Shown one piece after another: positions 18,936 through 29,621 of a stretch of 64,000 bases of DNA; within the stretch, counting starts at the first letter, position 1; each line of letters begins with the position of its first letter. The position numbers and the translations under genes are program-made. Origin of the DNA: Cellulophaga sp. F20128 (GTDB lineage: Bacteria > Bacteroidota > Bacteroidia > Flavobacteriales > Flavobacteriaceae). The stretch is from contig NZ_JALKBA010000017.1 in NCBI RefSeq assembly GCF_023015805.1, positions 1-64,000 on the forward strand. The letters run 5' to 3'. Below the pieces are notes generated by a model. It had not been told where the DNA came from, did not search any database, and saw nothing but the letters and a program-made list of their open reading frames with translations.

Positions 18936-19040
18936 TTGTTTCTGTTTTTCATTGTTTCTATTTTATATTTCAATGGTGTCCTGATAATTACATTGTATAC
19001 TATCCCCGTAAGGATAAAAACAGAATGTAATTTCCAATCG

Positions 19041-22000
19041 CTATAATCCAACTTTTAAGCCTAGATTGAATACTTTTTGAATGGGGTATCCAAAACCATT
19101 ACCAGCCAATTCAGGATCCCATAATTTGAATTTGCTCAAGGTTAATAAATTGACACCTGTGGCATAAAACCGTGCACTACCTAAGCCTAACTTTTCGGTT
19201 ATTTTTTCAGGAAAATTGTACCCAATTTCTAAGGTTTTTAATCGTAAAAATGAGCCATCACGCATCCACCACGTACTTGTTATCTCATTATTTTCTAAGG
19301 ACTGGTCTGTTAATCGAGGCCAAAATGCTTTTGGATCGGGATTACTTTCGGACCAATGGTCATCAGCAATTACCTGTAGTAATGCATTCTTACCGCCTTG
19401 ATTTCGTATAAATGGTTGAATCATTGAGGTATTAATAAAGAAGCTTTCATTTGCTAATCCTTGGAAAAAGGCAGAAATATCAAACCCCTTATATCCTGCA
19501 CTGAATCCAAATCCATAAATAATTTCTGGCCTTGTTGGATTCCCGATTGGTACTTGATCATCAAAACCAATTACACCATCATTATTGATATCACGATATT
19601 TAATATCTCCAGGTCCATAAGTACTAAAATTTTGTATTGGACTGTTATCTACATCAGCCTGATCAATAAATAAACGCTCAGCAACATACCCTAATGTTTG
19701 CGAAGTTGAAAGTCCCGTTCGGTTTAACCAAGGTGTTTCTGACCTATCTACATCTTCATAAAATGCAAATTTTGTTCTTGCATACGTAAAATTACCTCGT
19801 AAACTCAACCACAATCCATTATGCCAACTGTTGTTATAGTCAAGTGACAAATCTACTCCAGAACCTTTTGCCTTACCTACGTTTGCAATTGGAGTGTTTT
19901 GTAATCCCAGGGTTACTGGAACTGTAGATCTTGCCTGTAGAATATTATCTCGTCTCTCTGTAAAATATTCAGCAATCACGTTAAATTTATCAAAAACCGT
20001 TGCCTCTATACCCAAATTTAATTTTTTAGAAGTCTCCCAGGTTATTAAATTATTTGGATTCCTATTAGTGCTAACACCTGGGCTAAAAACATCTCCAAAT
20101 TCTCCAAAAGCATATCCCCTATTGTTATCTATCAAATTGATATCAGACAAATAAAAGAAACGATCTGATCCGTCATCGATTGCATCTGTTCCAGACAAAC
20201 CGTAGGTTGCTCTTAACTTCATTGAAGTAATAACTTTATGAAGTAAGGGGGAACTTTCCCAAAACTTTTCTTTGGATATCATATACCCAAAACCACCAGA
20301 AGGAAAGAATCCCCATCGGTGATTTTTAGCAAATCTTTCACTACCATTTATTCCAAAACTTAATTCCGTGAAGTATTTACTATTAAGTCCATACGAAAAC
20401 CGTCCTGCGTATCCTGAATTTCTAGAAGGTAAGGAAGTAGATAAAGTGTTACCAGGTTTTTGTGAGTTTCTTCTTGTGGCGACTAACATACCTGCAAGGC
20501 TATGCCTTTCACCATACTTTTTATTGTAATTCATAACCATCTCAAAGTAATTTGAGGCACTGATGGTTCTTTTTTCAGGGTCGGTGCTAAAATCTAAAAA
20601 TTCAGTTCCTTGTTCAGCATTAATGGGTAATAAAAAGAATGTATCATCAGTAGGATTGTATGATCCTGGAGCTACATTATAATAGAAAGGATTGTATTGT
20701 CTTTCCGCATTAAAAGTGGATGCCCTATCCGTAGAAAACAAAAATCTACCTGTGAGTCCTTCGGTAACAAAATTAAAATCCTGGTTAATCACAACCTGGG
20801 TTTTCATTTGGGTATCGGTAGACTCTCTAAACCCCTTCACCGTTTCTGCATAAGGATTTACAAAATTTTCCGCCGGATCATTTCCAAACAAAATATGGTT
20901 TCGCGGAGATGTTAGGGCATTTGAGTTAAAAAAAGGAACAAAGGCTACTGGATCAGCACGCAAAACACTTCCATACACATCGCTACCACTAACTAAAGGT
21001 CCATTATAATCCCTAAATTGGCCTGTAAATCTTATAGTTGCTTTTGTAGTTTTAGTTAATTGTAAGCCCACATTAGATCGTAATACAAATGTTTTTACAT
21101 TAATATTGTTATTAAAATCATTCTCATTGGGAACTTTTATATTTCCATTATCTTCATTAAAAGTTGCTGCCAAATAATAGGTGACTTTAGGTGAACCACC
21201 ACTAAGATTGAAGTTAGTTCGCGAGTTTCTCACATTGTCCTTAAATAATAAATTGTACCAGTCAGTCGCAGGATATACAAAAGGGTTCGCTCCTTTTTCC
21301 GTTTGTTCAATCTTTTCAAGGCTATAAAACCTTCCACCAAAAGGATCTCGAGCTAAAGAAGCTTCGTTATGCAGCTTCATATAGGTAATAGGGTTAGCTA
21401 AATTAATTTGATCCGTAGCACTACTAAAAGATTGCTCATGCCGGATATTAATTTTTAATTTGCCTTCTACACCAGTTTTTGTTGTAACGTTAATAACTCC
21501 ATTTCCTCCTCTGGCCCCGTATACGGCAGTTGCGGCAGCATCTTTCATAATAGAAAAGGTATCTATATCATCTGGTTGTAAAGAATTTAATTCGCTAACT
21601 GGAGATTCAACACCATCAATTAAAATAAGTGGACCTGCTGCATAACCAAATGATGTGACCCCTCTTATAAAGAAATCCGCACCATCTGCACCAGGCTCAC
21701 CTGACCTTTGGTATGAGATTAACCCCGCAATACGCCCTGCTAATGCAGTAGATAAATTACTGGAAGGAATTTTTAATTCGCTCGGTCTAATGGTTTGAAT
21801 AGATGCTACTACGCTTTCTTTTTTTTGTATGTCACCGAAAGCGGTTACCACGGTTCCTTCTAACTCCGATGCATCCCCTCGCATAACAACATTGATAACA
21901 TTTCTGTTATTCACAGCTATTAGTTGGGGTTCCATTCCAACAAAGGTGAATTGCAGGGTATCATTAACGGATGCATTTTTTATTAAATAGTCGCCATCAA

Positions 22001-22160
22001 ACCCGGTCATTGTACCGTTGTTCGTACCTTTTACCAATATATTCACGCCAAATAATGGTTCGTTGAATTCATCAGTTACGCGTCCCGTTATTTGTTTTTC
22101 CTGCGCACAGAGCGAAAGAAAAGACCAAAAGAAGGTCGCGATCATCAAACTTTTTTTCAT
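19041..22160 (-). CDS. SusC/RagA-family TonB-dependent outer-membrane transporter
   Basis: A 1039-residue protein with signal peptide (ends SLCAQ), an N-terminal carboxypeptidase-regulatory-like domain (ITGRVTDEFNEPLFGVNILVKGTNNGTMTGFDGDY), a plug with PLILIDGVESPVSELNSL and DAAATAVYGARGGNGVINVTTK, then a long beta-barrel ending in an aromatic strand (VFNLGLKVGL). It imports glycan fragments using TonB energy. It is the first gene of the four-gene operon, 394 bases downstream of a triple LacI-type operator. Confidence 0.95.
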   Translation of the reverse strand: MKKSLMIATFFWSFLSLCAQEKQITGRVTDEFNEPLFGVNILVKGTNNGTMTGFDGDYLIKNASVNDTLQFTFVGMEPQLIAVNNRNVINVVMRGDASELEGTVVTAFGDIQKKESVVASIQTIRPSELKIPSSNLSTALAGRIAGLISYQRSGEPGADGADFFIRGVTSFGYAAGPLILIDGVESPVSELNSLQPDDIDTFSIMKDAAATAVYGARGGNGVINVTTKTGVEGKLKINIRHEQSFSSATDQINLANPITYMKLHNEASLARDPFGGRFYSLEKIEQTEKGANPFVYPATDWYNLLFKDNVRNSRTNFNLSGGSPKVTYYLAATFNEDNGNIKVPNENDFNNNINVKTFVLRSNVGLQLTKTTKATIRFTGQFRDYNGPLVSGSDVYGSVLRADPVAFVPFFNSNALTSPRNHILFGNDPAENFVNPYAETVKGFRESTDTQMKTQVVINQDFNFVTEGLTGRFLFSTDRASTFNAERQYNPFYYNVAPGSYNPTDDTFFLLPINAEQGTEFLDFSTDPEKRTISASNYFEMVMNYNKKYGERHSLAGMLVATRRNSQKPGNTLSTSLPSRNSGYAGRFSYGLNSKYFTELSFGINGSERFAKNHRWGFFPSGGFGYMISKEKFWESSPLLHKVITSMKLRATYGLSGTDAIDDGSDRFFYLSDINLIDNNRGYAFGEFGDVFSPGVSTNRNPNNLITWETSKKLNLGIEATVFDKFNVIAEYFTERRDNILQARSTVPVTLGLQNTPIANVGKAKGSGVDLSLDYNNSWHNGLWLSLRGNFTYARTKFAFYEDVDRSETPWLNRTGLSTSQTLGYVAERLFIDQADVDNSPIQNFSTYGPGDIKYRDINNDGVIGFDDQVPIGNPTRPEIIYGFGFSAGYKGFDISAFFQGLANESFFINTSMIQPFIRNQGGKNALLQVIADDHWSESNPDPKAFWPRLTDQSLENNEITSTWWMRDGSFLRLKTLEIGYNFPEKITEKLGLGSARFYATGVNLLTLSKFKLWDPELAGNGFGYPIQKVFNLGLKVGL

Positions 22161-23058
22161 AATTAAATATTAGAGATTAGTAATTCAAGGAGTTCGTTTA
22201 AATAACAGGCTCCTTTTTTGGTTAGGTATTTATTAATAGAAAATATTTTAAAAAACAGCTAAGCTTTATAAAATGTACTTTTTAGAATTTTTTCATGTAC
22301 TGAAAAGAGAACTTTAAATTAAATAGTTGCAACATTCTGATACGAAAAAAAATTTATTCTTAATCATATGATTTCCGAGAAACCTTAATCCTTAAAAATA
22401 ATTTGCATTATTCTTATAGGTAAAATTCATTAAATGAAACAATAACTAAACCACTCAATTTTAAATGATTATCACATTTTATGACGACTAAAAGCTTTTA
22501 TAAATTAACACTGATTTGCATTTATTAACAATGATTTAACGGTATTAATTAACGGAAGCGATTCTGGAAACGTTTCCATTTACCGGAATCGATTCCGAAA
22601 TATTTTAATTCAAGGCAAATCGAATTACAGGATTTATTATGTACGCACAGTTTTCGAATAAAAGAGCTGGTGATACTCTATTTTATGGTGAGTTTAAACT
22701 CAAAATTTAAAACTTTTGAAAGCTTCTGTTTATCTCCTTTTACACCATAGCTATGAACAGTAGATAGCCATCATTTTCATATAAAAAACTAATGAGTCAT
22801 TTCAAAAAAAAGAGGAACACCAATAAATAGAAAACAGAACTGTTTAGTTACAATCCATCTAATTAAAAGTATACTACAACTTGGGAAGGAGGATAATGTA
22901 TCAGGAGAATGGGTTAAACAAAGCAATAGAAAATACGGTTTTGCTAAAAACAATTATAAGGGTATACTACCACCGTTTTTTTGCAGTGTCGATCATCAAA
23001 ATTTCCTCCTACAAAAATATTAATTTTAGTAATTATTCTATAGTACTAATCTGCAATT
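22161..23058. other. susC upstream region
   Basis: 898 bases with no convincing gene. It holds the triple operator at 22554-22596 and, on its susC side, the block TGATTTGCA-N8-CAA at 22512-22531. Read on the minus strand that block is TTG-N8-TGCAAATCA and recurs at the same place upstream of the GH43-like operon. This implies a leader of roughly 330 bases before susC. The stretch 22600-23058 is AT-rich and featureless apart from a small open frame judged spurious. Confidence 0.5.
22554..22596. promoter_or_regulatory. Triple LacI-type operator, copy A (susC)
   Basis: Three 12-base sites at 22554 (GGAAGCGATTCT), 22566 (GGAAACGTTTCC, perfect palindrome) and 22585 (GGAATCGATTCC, perfect palindrome). 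Start offsets are 0, 12 and 31. The central CG and GGAA/TTCC arms fit LacI-family operators. It lies 394 bases upstream of the susC start. Confidence 0.8.
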
Positions 23059-25299
23059 TTATTTTTCTACTATGCTGTAGTTATGTCCTGGTTCTATGGG
23101 AAAGCTTATTTTATCCGTTACGCTGTCAATGGTGAAGTCCATTTCCTTGTTCAAAGTAATATTCATCAATTTAATACGCTCTGCAGTTTTCCATTTTTTA
23201 TAGGTAATCATACTTTGACTTACCCCATCAGGATAGTTAAAATAAAAGGAAGTTTTCTTTTTCACTATTGGATAAACAGTTGCCATTAATGGTAAATTAT
23301 CTGACGTTCTTAGTACAATTACCCCTTTACCTCCAACAAAACCTGGTATTTTATTCAATGGTATTTGGTAATCTGTAAGTGTTAGAGGTCCTTCAAACTT
23401 TTTTCCACTTTCATAATCATACCATACACCTTGTGGCAAATACACATCCATTTTACCTGACTCCGAGTTTTTCAATAATGGGGTCGCCAAAATGGATTCC
23501 CCGATCATCCATTGGAAATTTGGATGATCAACAACAGTAGTATCTTTAGGAAATGCAATAGTTAAAGGTGTAAGGGTTGAAGGATATCCGGAACGATATC
23601 CCTCCGTAGCCGCACTATACATATAGGGACCCAATTGATAGTGAAAATCAATAGCCTTTTTAAAGGATTTCAATTTATCATTTGGCCATTTCTCTGGATA
23701 TTTTCCTACTGCTAATCCGGCCGTAAGCGCCAATAACCAGGTATGTCTTATATTCCGATCTACATCCTTAAGATTATCCATATTATGCACACCAGCCACA
23801 TCTGAATATACATTTGGAAACCCGCTAGCCGCATATTGCAAATAGTTTATTGGAATTCTTTTATCTAAATTTCCAACACCGGTATCATTTATTCTTAAAA
23901 GCGTTCCTGGACTCGAAAACTCACCATTTCTTGCCATCACTAGTCCACCTTGAGCAGCAATTTCCCGAATTGGAGCATTATATATACCCGTTAGTGAATC
24001 TATCTTCATCATAGTGTCTTCTTTGATGCCATCGATATCCCATTTTTGATATTGCTTCTGGTACCATTCTGCTGCTCCGGGCGCATCACCATTAAGAAGG
24101 TAACTAGGAACAATTGGAAAAACTCCTGAGGTAATACTGAGAATTTCTCCATTTCTATCGTTAACCAAAAAATCATTTTTTTTTGCTTCTGCTGATAGTT
24201 CATTACCATAAAATGAATTGACTTTTAAATTTTTATCCCTTTTATTGGTTGAGGGATAGAAGGGCCCTCCCTCCGGAATAAAATTAGTTCTTAGACCAAT
24301 CATCCATTTAATATCATTGGCATGCAGCCAATTTTTAAAGACCAAGGCATCTGGAAACTTCTCTCCCCACTTTCCAAAACTAGTGGTGGTACCTCCTTGA
24401 TCCCAGAATCCAGATCCTGTTACTGCCCAACGAATAGGATAATCATTCTCATGAAATTTTTGAAGAATTTTTTGCACTGTAATTTGGTTTGTATTCCAGC
24501 CAAGTGCATCCCAAGACTCCCAGCCCAACTCAAAAAGTCTAAATTTAGGTACTACATCTAAGTAACCTTCCGATTCCCTAACCTTTTTGTAGTTCTTATA
24601 AATATTTTTCGGGTTACCAAGAAAGTAATAAAATTTAGCTTTTCCAGCTTTGGTAATATTCATCGCATATTTGTCTTCCTTAAGGGTTACTACTTTTTTG
24701 CCCTTATCAAAAAATACTCCAGCAAACGAATTTTGAGGAAAAATTGCAAAAGTACTAGCCCATCTTCTACCCCCTCCATCATTTAATATAGTATAAATAC
24801 TCTCCTTGTTATTAATAATATTAAATTCTTCTTTAAACGCAGCTGCATCTCCTAAACCATGGGCAACCGGCATTCCACCTAGTTGAAGTGAAATTTCATT
24901 TATTTTTTCATTCGAAGGGGTGATGTTAAAAGTAGTAATACCTGCATTAAAACGAACTTCAACTAGTGCCTCATCCCCTTTTAATGTCCTTACTTTTACT
25001 ATGAGCTCTTCTTTATTTTTAAAATTTTGTTGAACAACTGAAACAACAGGGTATCCATTTATTAAAAGACCAGAATTTGACGCTGAAGGAATGTTTTGAT
25101 GCTTTTTTACATCTTCAAATTGGAATTGAAATGTTTTCTTACTTATAGTTAACTTATAATCTCCATCCTTTAATTGCAAAACCTTATCGGTTGTTTGACC
25201 ATTACAACTCCAAAAAGAAATAAAAACAATACCTATTACTACTATTTTTATCTTATATATTTTTAAAATAACTGAAGCCAATAATTTTGAATAATTCAT
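23059..25299 (-). CDS. GH31 family glycosidase, secreted
   Basis: A 746-residue protein with an N-terminal export signal ending near VFISFWSC, possibly a lipoprotein. Residues ~40-245 are the N-terminal beta-sandwich, then a TIM barrel holds the GH31 signature region: WDIDGIKEDT with likely nucleophile D428, and LLRINDTG with likely acid/base D472. FPNVYSDVAGV and RNIRHTWLLALTAG follow, and a C-terminal sandwich closes it. GH31 members cut alpha-linked glucose, xylose or galactose; the specificity is not readable. The DIDGIKED form differs from the common WxDMNE motif of alpha-glucosidases. Single gene, 129 bases downstream of operator copy B. Confidence 0.85.
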   Translation of the reverse strand: MNYSKLLASVILKIYKIKIVVIGIVFISFWSCNGQTTDKVLQLKDGDYKLTISKKTFQFQFEDVKKHQNIPSASNSGLLINGYPVVSVVQQNFKNKEELIVKVRTLKGDEALVEVRFNAGITTFNITPSNEKINEISLQLGGMPVAHGLGDAAAFKEEFNIINNKESIYTILNDGGGRRWASTFAIFPQNSFAGVFFDKGKKVVTLKEDKYAMNITKAGKAKFYYFLGNPKNIYKNYKKVRESEGYLDVVPKFRLFELGWESWDALGWNTNQITVQKILQKFHENDYPIRWAVTGSGFWDQGGTTTSFGKWGEKFPDALVFKNWLHANDIKWMIGLRTNFIPEGGPFYPSTNKRDKNLKVNSFYGNELSAEAKKNDFLVNDRNGEILSITSGVFPIVPSYLLNGDAPGAAEWYQKQYQKWDIDGIKEDTMMKIDSLTGIYNAPIREIAAQGGLVMARNGEFSSPGTLLRINDTGVGNLDKRIPINYLQYAASGFPNVYSDVAGVHNMDNLKDVDRNIRHTWLLALTAGLAVGKYPEKWPNDKLKSFKKAIDFHYQLGPYMYSAATEGYRSGYPSTLTPLTIAFPKDTTVVDHPNFQWMIGESILATPLLKNSESGKMDVYLPQGVWYDYESGKKFEGPLTLTDYQIPLNKIPGFVGGKGVIVLRTSDNLPLMATVYPIVKKKTSFYFNYPDGVSQSMITYKKWKTAERIKLMNITLNKEMDFTIDSVTDKISFPIEPGHNYSIVEK

Positions 25300-25427
25300 T
25301 TTTAATTTTTCTATAATGTTTTATAATTCCGAAACTTATTTTATGAATTAAAGGTCTACTTAAATCAAATAAAAGAAGTGAAAATAAAATTACATTATTA
25401 AATTAGGTCTTAGCCAATTTATTTAAC

Positions 25428-25470
25428 AGAAACGCTACCGAAAACGTTTTTAATTTCCGGAATCGTTTCC
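25428..25470. promoter_or_regulatory. Triple LacI-type operator, copy B (GH31)
   Basis: Sites at 25428 (AGAAACGCTACC), 25440 (GAAAACGTTTTT) and 25459 (GGAATCGTTTCC). Offsets are 0, 12 and 31, identical to copies A, C and D. It lies 129 bases upstream of the GH31 start. Confidence 0.75.
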
Positions 25471-25818
25471 GATAATTAAAAAATTCATTATAATAACGAA
25501 GTAATTATTTCCAAGGAATAAGCAGTGTAAATTTATATGTTTGCTTTTCATATTCATAAGAACCCTTAGCTTGTTAAAGTATTATTTATTTTCTAGTATC
25601 TTTTATAAAATAATTTGAAAAAAAAAGCAAACCCAATTTATTACATAAATTAAGTTTGCCACAAACTACTAACTAAACTAACTGAAAATCTTTTTTTGGG
25701 TTAAACCGGGTTTCAATTTTTTCTTTATTAAAAATAGGAAAAGGTATTTTTTCTTTTTTTTTACTTCAATTTCCAACTTACATTTCTATATTCTTTCATT
25801 ATCTTCAAACTTAATAGC

Positions 25819-25861
25819 GGAAACGATTTCGGAAACGTTTTAAATTTACGAAATCGCTTCC
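25819..25861. promoter_or_regulatory. Triple LacI-type operator, copy C (regulator gene)
   Basis: Sites at 25819 (GGAAACGATTTC), 25831 (GGAAACGTTTTA) and 25850 (GAAATCGCTTCC), with offsets 0, 12 and 31. It lies 180 bases upstream of the LacI-family gene, which suggests autoregulation, or joint control of the divergent GH31 gene. Confidence 0.75.
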
Positions 25862-26040
25862 GAAAATGATATAATCTTATATATATCAATAAATTAGATT
25901 AACAAATTAAACTTATAATTACGATAAAGCATTATCTTTATAGTCTAAATTTGTACTATTTTTGATTAAGTAATTAGTGCTAAAAAATTATTTTCGGCAA
26001 TTTATTGAATTTTCGATTATATCTAAACAAACAGCGAAGA

Positions 26041-27069
26041 ATGAAACATGTTACCATAAAGGATGTTGCAAAAAAATTGAATGTTTCAATTTCATCTGTA
26101 TCAAGAGCGTTTAACGATAAATATGACATTAAAAAAGAAACAAAAGAACTCATCCTTAAAACCGCTGAGGAAATGGGTTATTTTCCTAATCCCATAGCAA
26201 AAAACCTGAGTCAGAAAAGAACATATACGATTGGAGTGGTTGTACCTGAGTTTATTAACGAGTTTTATTCAGAAATAATTATTGCTATCCAAGAAGTCTT
26301 AATGCCTAAAGGATACCAAGTACTCATAATGCAATCTAACGAGAATGATGAACAGGAATTAAAAAATGTTACTACCCTTATTCACCATATGGTTGATGGT
26401 CTTATAATTGCCCCTACTATGCAAAAGCATAATATAAATATGAATTATTATCTAAATCAATATAAAAAAGGACAACCTATCGTTTTTATGAGTCGCGTTA
26501 ATGATTCTTTGATGGCTTCAAAAGTTTTATTTGATAATAAAAAATGGAGTTTTTTTGCTACCGAGCACCTGATTAGACAAGGATACAAGAAAATATATCA
26601 TCTCTCAGGGTATAAAGATTTATGTGTTTCTATTGATCGAGTAGAAGGTTTCAAGAAAGCCATGAATAAACATAAAATTGAAAAAGAAAACTATAAAGTT
26701 ATAGAAACGGGTTTACTATCAATAGAAGGTATGGAGGCTATAGAAAATTTAATTTATAAACACGATATCCCAGATGCTTTTTTTTGTGTAAATGATCTAG
26801 TTGCTATTGGAGCTATAAAAACATTAAAAAATAACGGCTATCAGGTCCCAGAGGATGTGGCAATAATTGGTTTTACAGAAACTCAAATGGCTAAACACAT
26901 TACACCTCAACTAAGTAGCGTAAAACAACCCACGACCGAAATTGGTAAAAAAGCTGCAGAACTATTATTAAAACAAATTGAAAAAATTTCTGTAGATAAT
27001 GAAACAGTCGTATTGAACGGGGTGTTAAATATTAGGGATTCATCAGTTCGAAAAACTAACGAGATTTAA
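26041..27069 (+). CDS. LacI-family transcriptional regulator
   Basis: A 342-residue regulator. The start is set at the ATG at 26041 because MKHVTIKDVAKKLNVSISSVSRAFNDK is the complete LacI helix-turn-helix and hinge; the frame to a TTG at 26005 is not needed. Residues ~60-340 are the periplasmic-binding-protein-like effector domain (YTIGVVVPEFINEFYSEI, DGLIIAPT, DAFFCVNDLVAIGAI, VAIIGFTE). It is flanked by operators with the GGAA.CG..TTCC form that this family binds. It is the obvious candidate to control the susC, GH31 and GH43-like operons. The effector is probably a sugar released from the target glycan. Confidence 0.92.
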   Translation: MKHVTIKDVAKKLNVSISSVSRAFNDKYDIKKETKELILKTAEEMGYFPNPIAKNLSQKRTYTIGVVVPEFINEFYSEIIIAIQEVLMPKGYQVLIMQSNENDEQELKNVTTLIHHMVDGLIIAPTMQKHNINMNYYLNQYKKGQPIVFMSRVNDSLMASKVLFDNKKWSFFATEHLIRQGYKKIYHLSGYKDLCVSIDRVEGFKKAMNKHKIEKENYKVIETGLLSIEGMEAIENLIYKHDIPDAFFCVNDLVAIGAIKTLKNNGYQVPEDVAIIGFTETQMAKHITPQLSSVKQPTTEIGKKAAELLLKQIEKISVDNETVVLNGVLNIRDSSVRKTNEI

Positions 27070-27252
27070 ATCTCATTAAATTGCCCTATAGGCTTTCATT
27101 AACTCTTCTAGCTTTACTTCTTTTTTGGAGAAACTACTTTGAGAGACCAATCCAAATTAAACCTTATCAATTAAGGTTCTACAAAAAATAAAAATGGCAG
27201 CATAGCTCAACTACTCCTTTGATTCAGTTATTTGAACTCTTTAATAGCTATT

Positions 27253-29547
27253 CTAATGGTCGCTATAAGCTGATATTTTAAATACTGAAACAGGTATATT
27301 TACATTAGGTTTTTCGAATACAATTGTTATTAATGAAGTCTCAATAGGGTTTTCAAACTTAATATGATTAATGGCTTGATAATTAGCTACACATTCAAAA
27401 ATCAAATTATTTTTTTCATCAAATATTTTATAATTATTTACAACCATATCTACAATCGATTGGGAGTGCGTCATCAATATAGATTCTAATGCGTTATCAA
27501 AATCTGTATCAAATATCAATTTAATTGACTTTATTTTTTGAGGTTTAGACCAACTACAATTTATTTGAGGATTTTTATCATCTATGGCGGACATCCAGGC
27601 ATTTACATTGCCATTTGGTGTGGCACGTTGTTCTAGACTTAGCACGTTCTTTACATCAAATTTTTGAATTGGTGGAGAAATTAGCATTGCGATATTTTCC
27701 CCTGCTGGTTTTCTTTCTGGTGTCCAAAAATCAAAAGCATGGATACCAATATTTTCAGGCGGATCTTGCCTACCAAAATTAGAAACGGATTTATTAATTT
27801 TTTGCTGTAAAGTTATTACTCCAGAATATAGTTGGTTTGATAAAGGCAATTCAATATTATCATTTTCCATAAAACACAAATAAACATAGGAGTTGCTACT
27901 GAATGCTTTATTTAAATTGAACCTAATTTCTTGAAAACCTTCTTCCAAAACAAATTCATCAGATTGTATTTCAATATCTGGTGTATAGTGTTTTACTGAA
28001 TTACTCTTTTTTAATTTTATGGTTAAGGTGGTTGCAACCAAAACCTTCACGTTTAATTTAAAACTATATATCTCATTAGCATTTAACGGTAATAATTGTG
28101 CCGTATTCTTCCTTAAAGGCTTATACAATCCTGAAGCCGTAATATTACTAAGTTTCAATTCAGATGATGCCGTTAGATTCCCGTCTAAAATAAGGTCATC
28201 TTGATCTTCTAAAGATAATCTTGGTATACCTTGCCCATCTCTGTTTAAGGATAATTGCAGTTCTTCTATATGCTCTTTTTTACCCAAATTGCGAGGATTC
28301 CAGTTGTTTTTCAAACATAAAGCTGCTGCTTTCCCTACTACTTGACCTCCATGAGCACAAGTTAACATAACTCGAGATGAACCAAACGCAACGTGAGATG
28401 CACTAATTATTCTACCCGCCAAAAACAGGTTATCAATGTCTTTACTATAATAACATCTATAAGGAATAGTGTATATTCCTTTACCATGCCATTGTGTACA
28501 TGAATTATGCGCACTGTATATCCCATCAGCCGGATGTAAGTCCATTGCCCAACCCCCTATTGCCACACGGTCATAATGGTCTCTTTGTTCAACAATATCC
28601 TTTTGTGACAACATAAAATCCCCTTCAAATCTTCGACTTTCCCTCTTTCCCGGAATAGTTCCAACCCATTCCAATGTTAAGTTCTCTGCTTCAGGAAACT
28701 TATTACTATTTTTAACATAGTCCCATATACCATAAACAACCTTCCACAATTCAAATTTAATATCCTCAGATTGGTGAACAGTATCAAGACGTCCTCCATA
28801 TTCTACCCACCACAGCTTACAACCGTGATCACCCAATTGGAAATTTTTAATTCTGGGAAGTTCGGCTGCGTTGTCAATTGCAAAAGAAGGAGCCTTATAC
28901 GTAATTGGCTTACCTACATCCTTAGTATAAAAATAAAGTGAGTGTCCCAATAAATTCCCATAGTCTTCAATATTTGGTGCAAAACCTTCATCAAATTCTT
29001 CTGAGGTTTCAGCTCCCATTCTAAATGAAGCGCCAGATTGAAAGGCAACAATTCCATCTCCAGATGCATCACAAAAGTAGGTAGACTGTAAAATATAGGT
29101 TGTTGAATTCTGACTGCAAAATGCTTTCACACACGCTATAGTTGTGTCATTCGCTTTCTGCGTTTCATAAACTACTGTATTCAGTAATAAGGTAATATTA
29201 TTTTCTTCGTATACTTTCTCTAGTAGTATTGTATCAAATATAAGAGGGTTTCCTTCTTTATTTCTATTCAAATTATCAAGAAGTATTTCATTAATTAAAC
29301 CACCTTCTCTAGACCATCTATTATTATTACCCATATGTGATGTAGCTCCCAAAGCCCAAAGCCTTACTTCACTTGAAGAATTCCCTCCAAGTACTGGTCG
29401 GTCTTGAACCAAAACAACTTTTAAGCTTTCTCTGGCAGCTGTTATAGCTGCACAAACTCCCGCTAATCCTCCTCCTATTACTACTAGGTCTGCCGTTATT
29501 TCTACGAGTTTATTATCTCTTGCATCACTATATTCACTCTTAATCAT
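27253..29547 (-). CDS. FAD-dependent oxidoreductase (FAD_oxidored type)
   Basis: A 764-residue protein. Near the N-terminus, VVIGGGLAGVCAAITAARE is a Rossmann FAD-binding loop, followed by RPVLGGNSSSEVR, the usual FAD_oxidored signature. A second FAD contact is likely at FLAGRIISASHVAFGSSRVM. The last ~280 residues are beta-rich, resembling carbohydrate-binding sandwiches. No signal peptide is visible, so it acts in the cytoplasm unless exported by another route. It is the last gene of the 34659-27253 operon, 74 bases after the symporter. Homologues are frequent in polysaccharide loci but the reaction is unknown; oxidation of an imported sugar is an inference. Confidence 0.85.
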   Translation of the reverse strand: MIKSEYSDARDNKLVEITADLVVIGGGLAGVCAAITAARESLKVVLVQDRPVLGGNSSSEVRLWALGATSHMGNNNRWSREGGLINEILLDNLNRNKEGNPLIFDTILLEKVYEENNITLLLNTVVYETQKANDTTIACVKAFCSQNSTTYILQSTYFCDASGDGIVAFQSGASFRMGAETSEEFDEGFAPNIEDYGNLLGHSLYFYTKDVGKPITYKAPSFAIDNAAELPRIKNFQLGDHGCKLWWVEYGGRLDTVHQSEDIKFELWKVVYGIWDYVKNSNKFPEAENLTLEWVGTIPGKRESRRFEGDFMLSQKDIVEQRDHYDRVAIGGWAMDLHPADGIYSAHNSCTQWHGKGIYTIPYRCYYSKDIDNLFLAGRIISASHVAFGSSRVMLTCAHGGQVVGKAAALCLKNNWNPRNLGKKEHIEELQLSLNRDGQGIPRLSLEDQDDLILDGNLTASSELKLSNITASGLYKPLRKNTAQLLPLNANEIYSFKLNVKVLVATTLTIKLKKSNSVKHYTPDIEIQSDEFVLEEGFQEIRFNLNKAFSSNSYVYLCFMENDNIELPLSNQLYSGVITLQQKINKSVSNFGRQDPPENIGIHAFDFWTPERKPAGENIAMLISPPIQKFDVKNVLSLEQRATPNGNVNAWMSAIDDKNPQINCSWSKPQKIKSIKLIFDTDFDNALESILMTHSQSIVDMVVNNYKIFDEKNNLIFECVANYQAINHIKFENPIETSLITIVFEKPNVNIPVSVFKISAYSDH

Positions 29548-29621
29548 TCTTCAATCTATAAAAGGTTAATGTTCTTTTTAAGAGAACACTTTCTATTCTT
29601 GTTCTATATGTAATTACTATC

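Larger units (their letters stand above)
25300..26040. other. Divergent control region between GH31 and lacI-type genes
   Basis: 741 bases holding two copies of the triple operator, one near each gene (25428-25470 and 25819-25861). No additional open frame is believable. The frame upstream of the regulator start at 26041 is extended to a TTG at 26005, but the helix-turn-helix begins right after the ATG at 26041. Confidence 0.55.

Noticed and set aside
22881-23135. 84-codon plus-strand ORF starting near 22881
   Set aside because: It overlaps the 3' end of the GH31 gene on the other strand, has a composition like antisense sequence, and lacks a ribosome-binding site.
26005-26040. TTG start for the LacI-type gene at 26005
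   Set aside because: The helix-turn-helix begins directly after the ATG at 26041, the normal LacI N-terminus.
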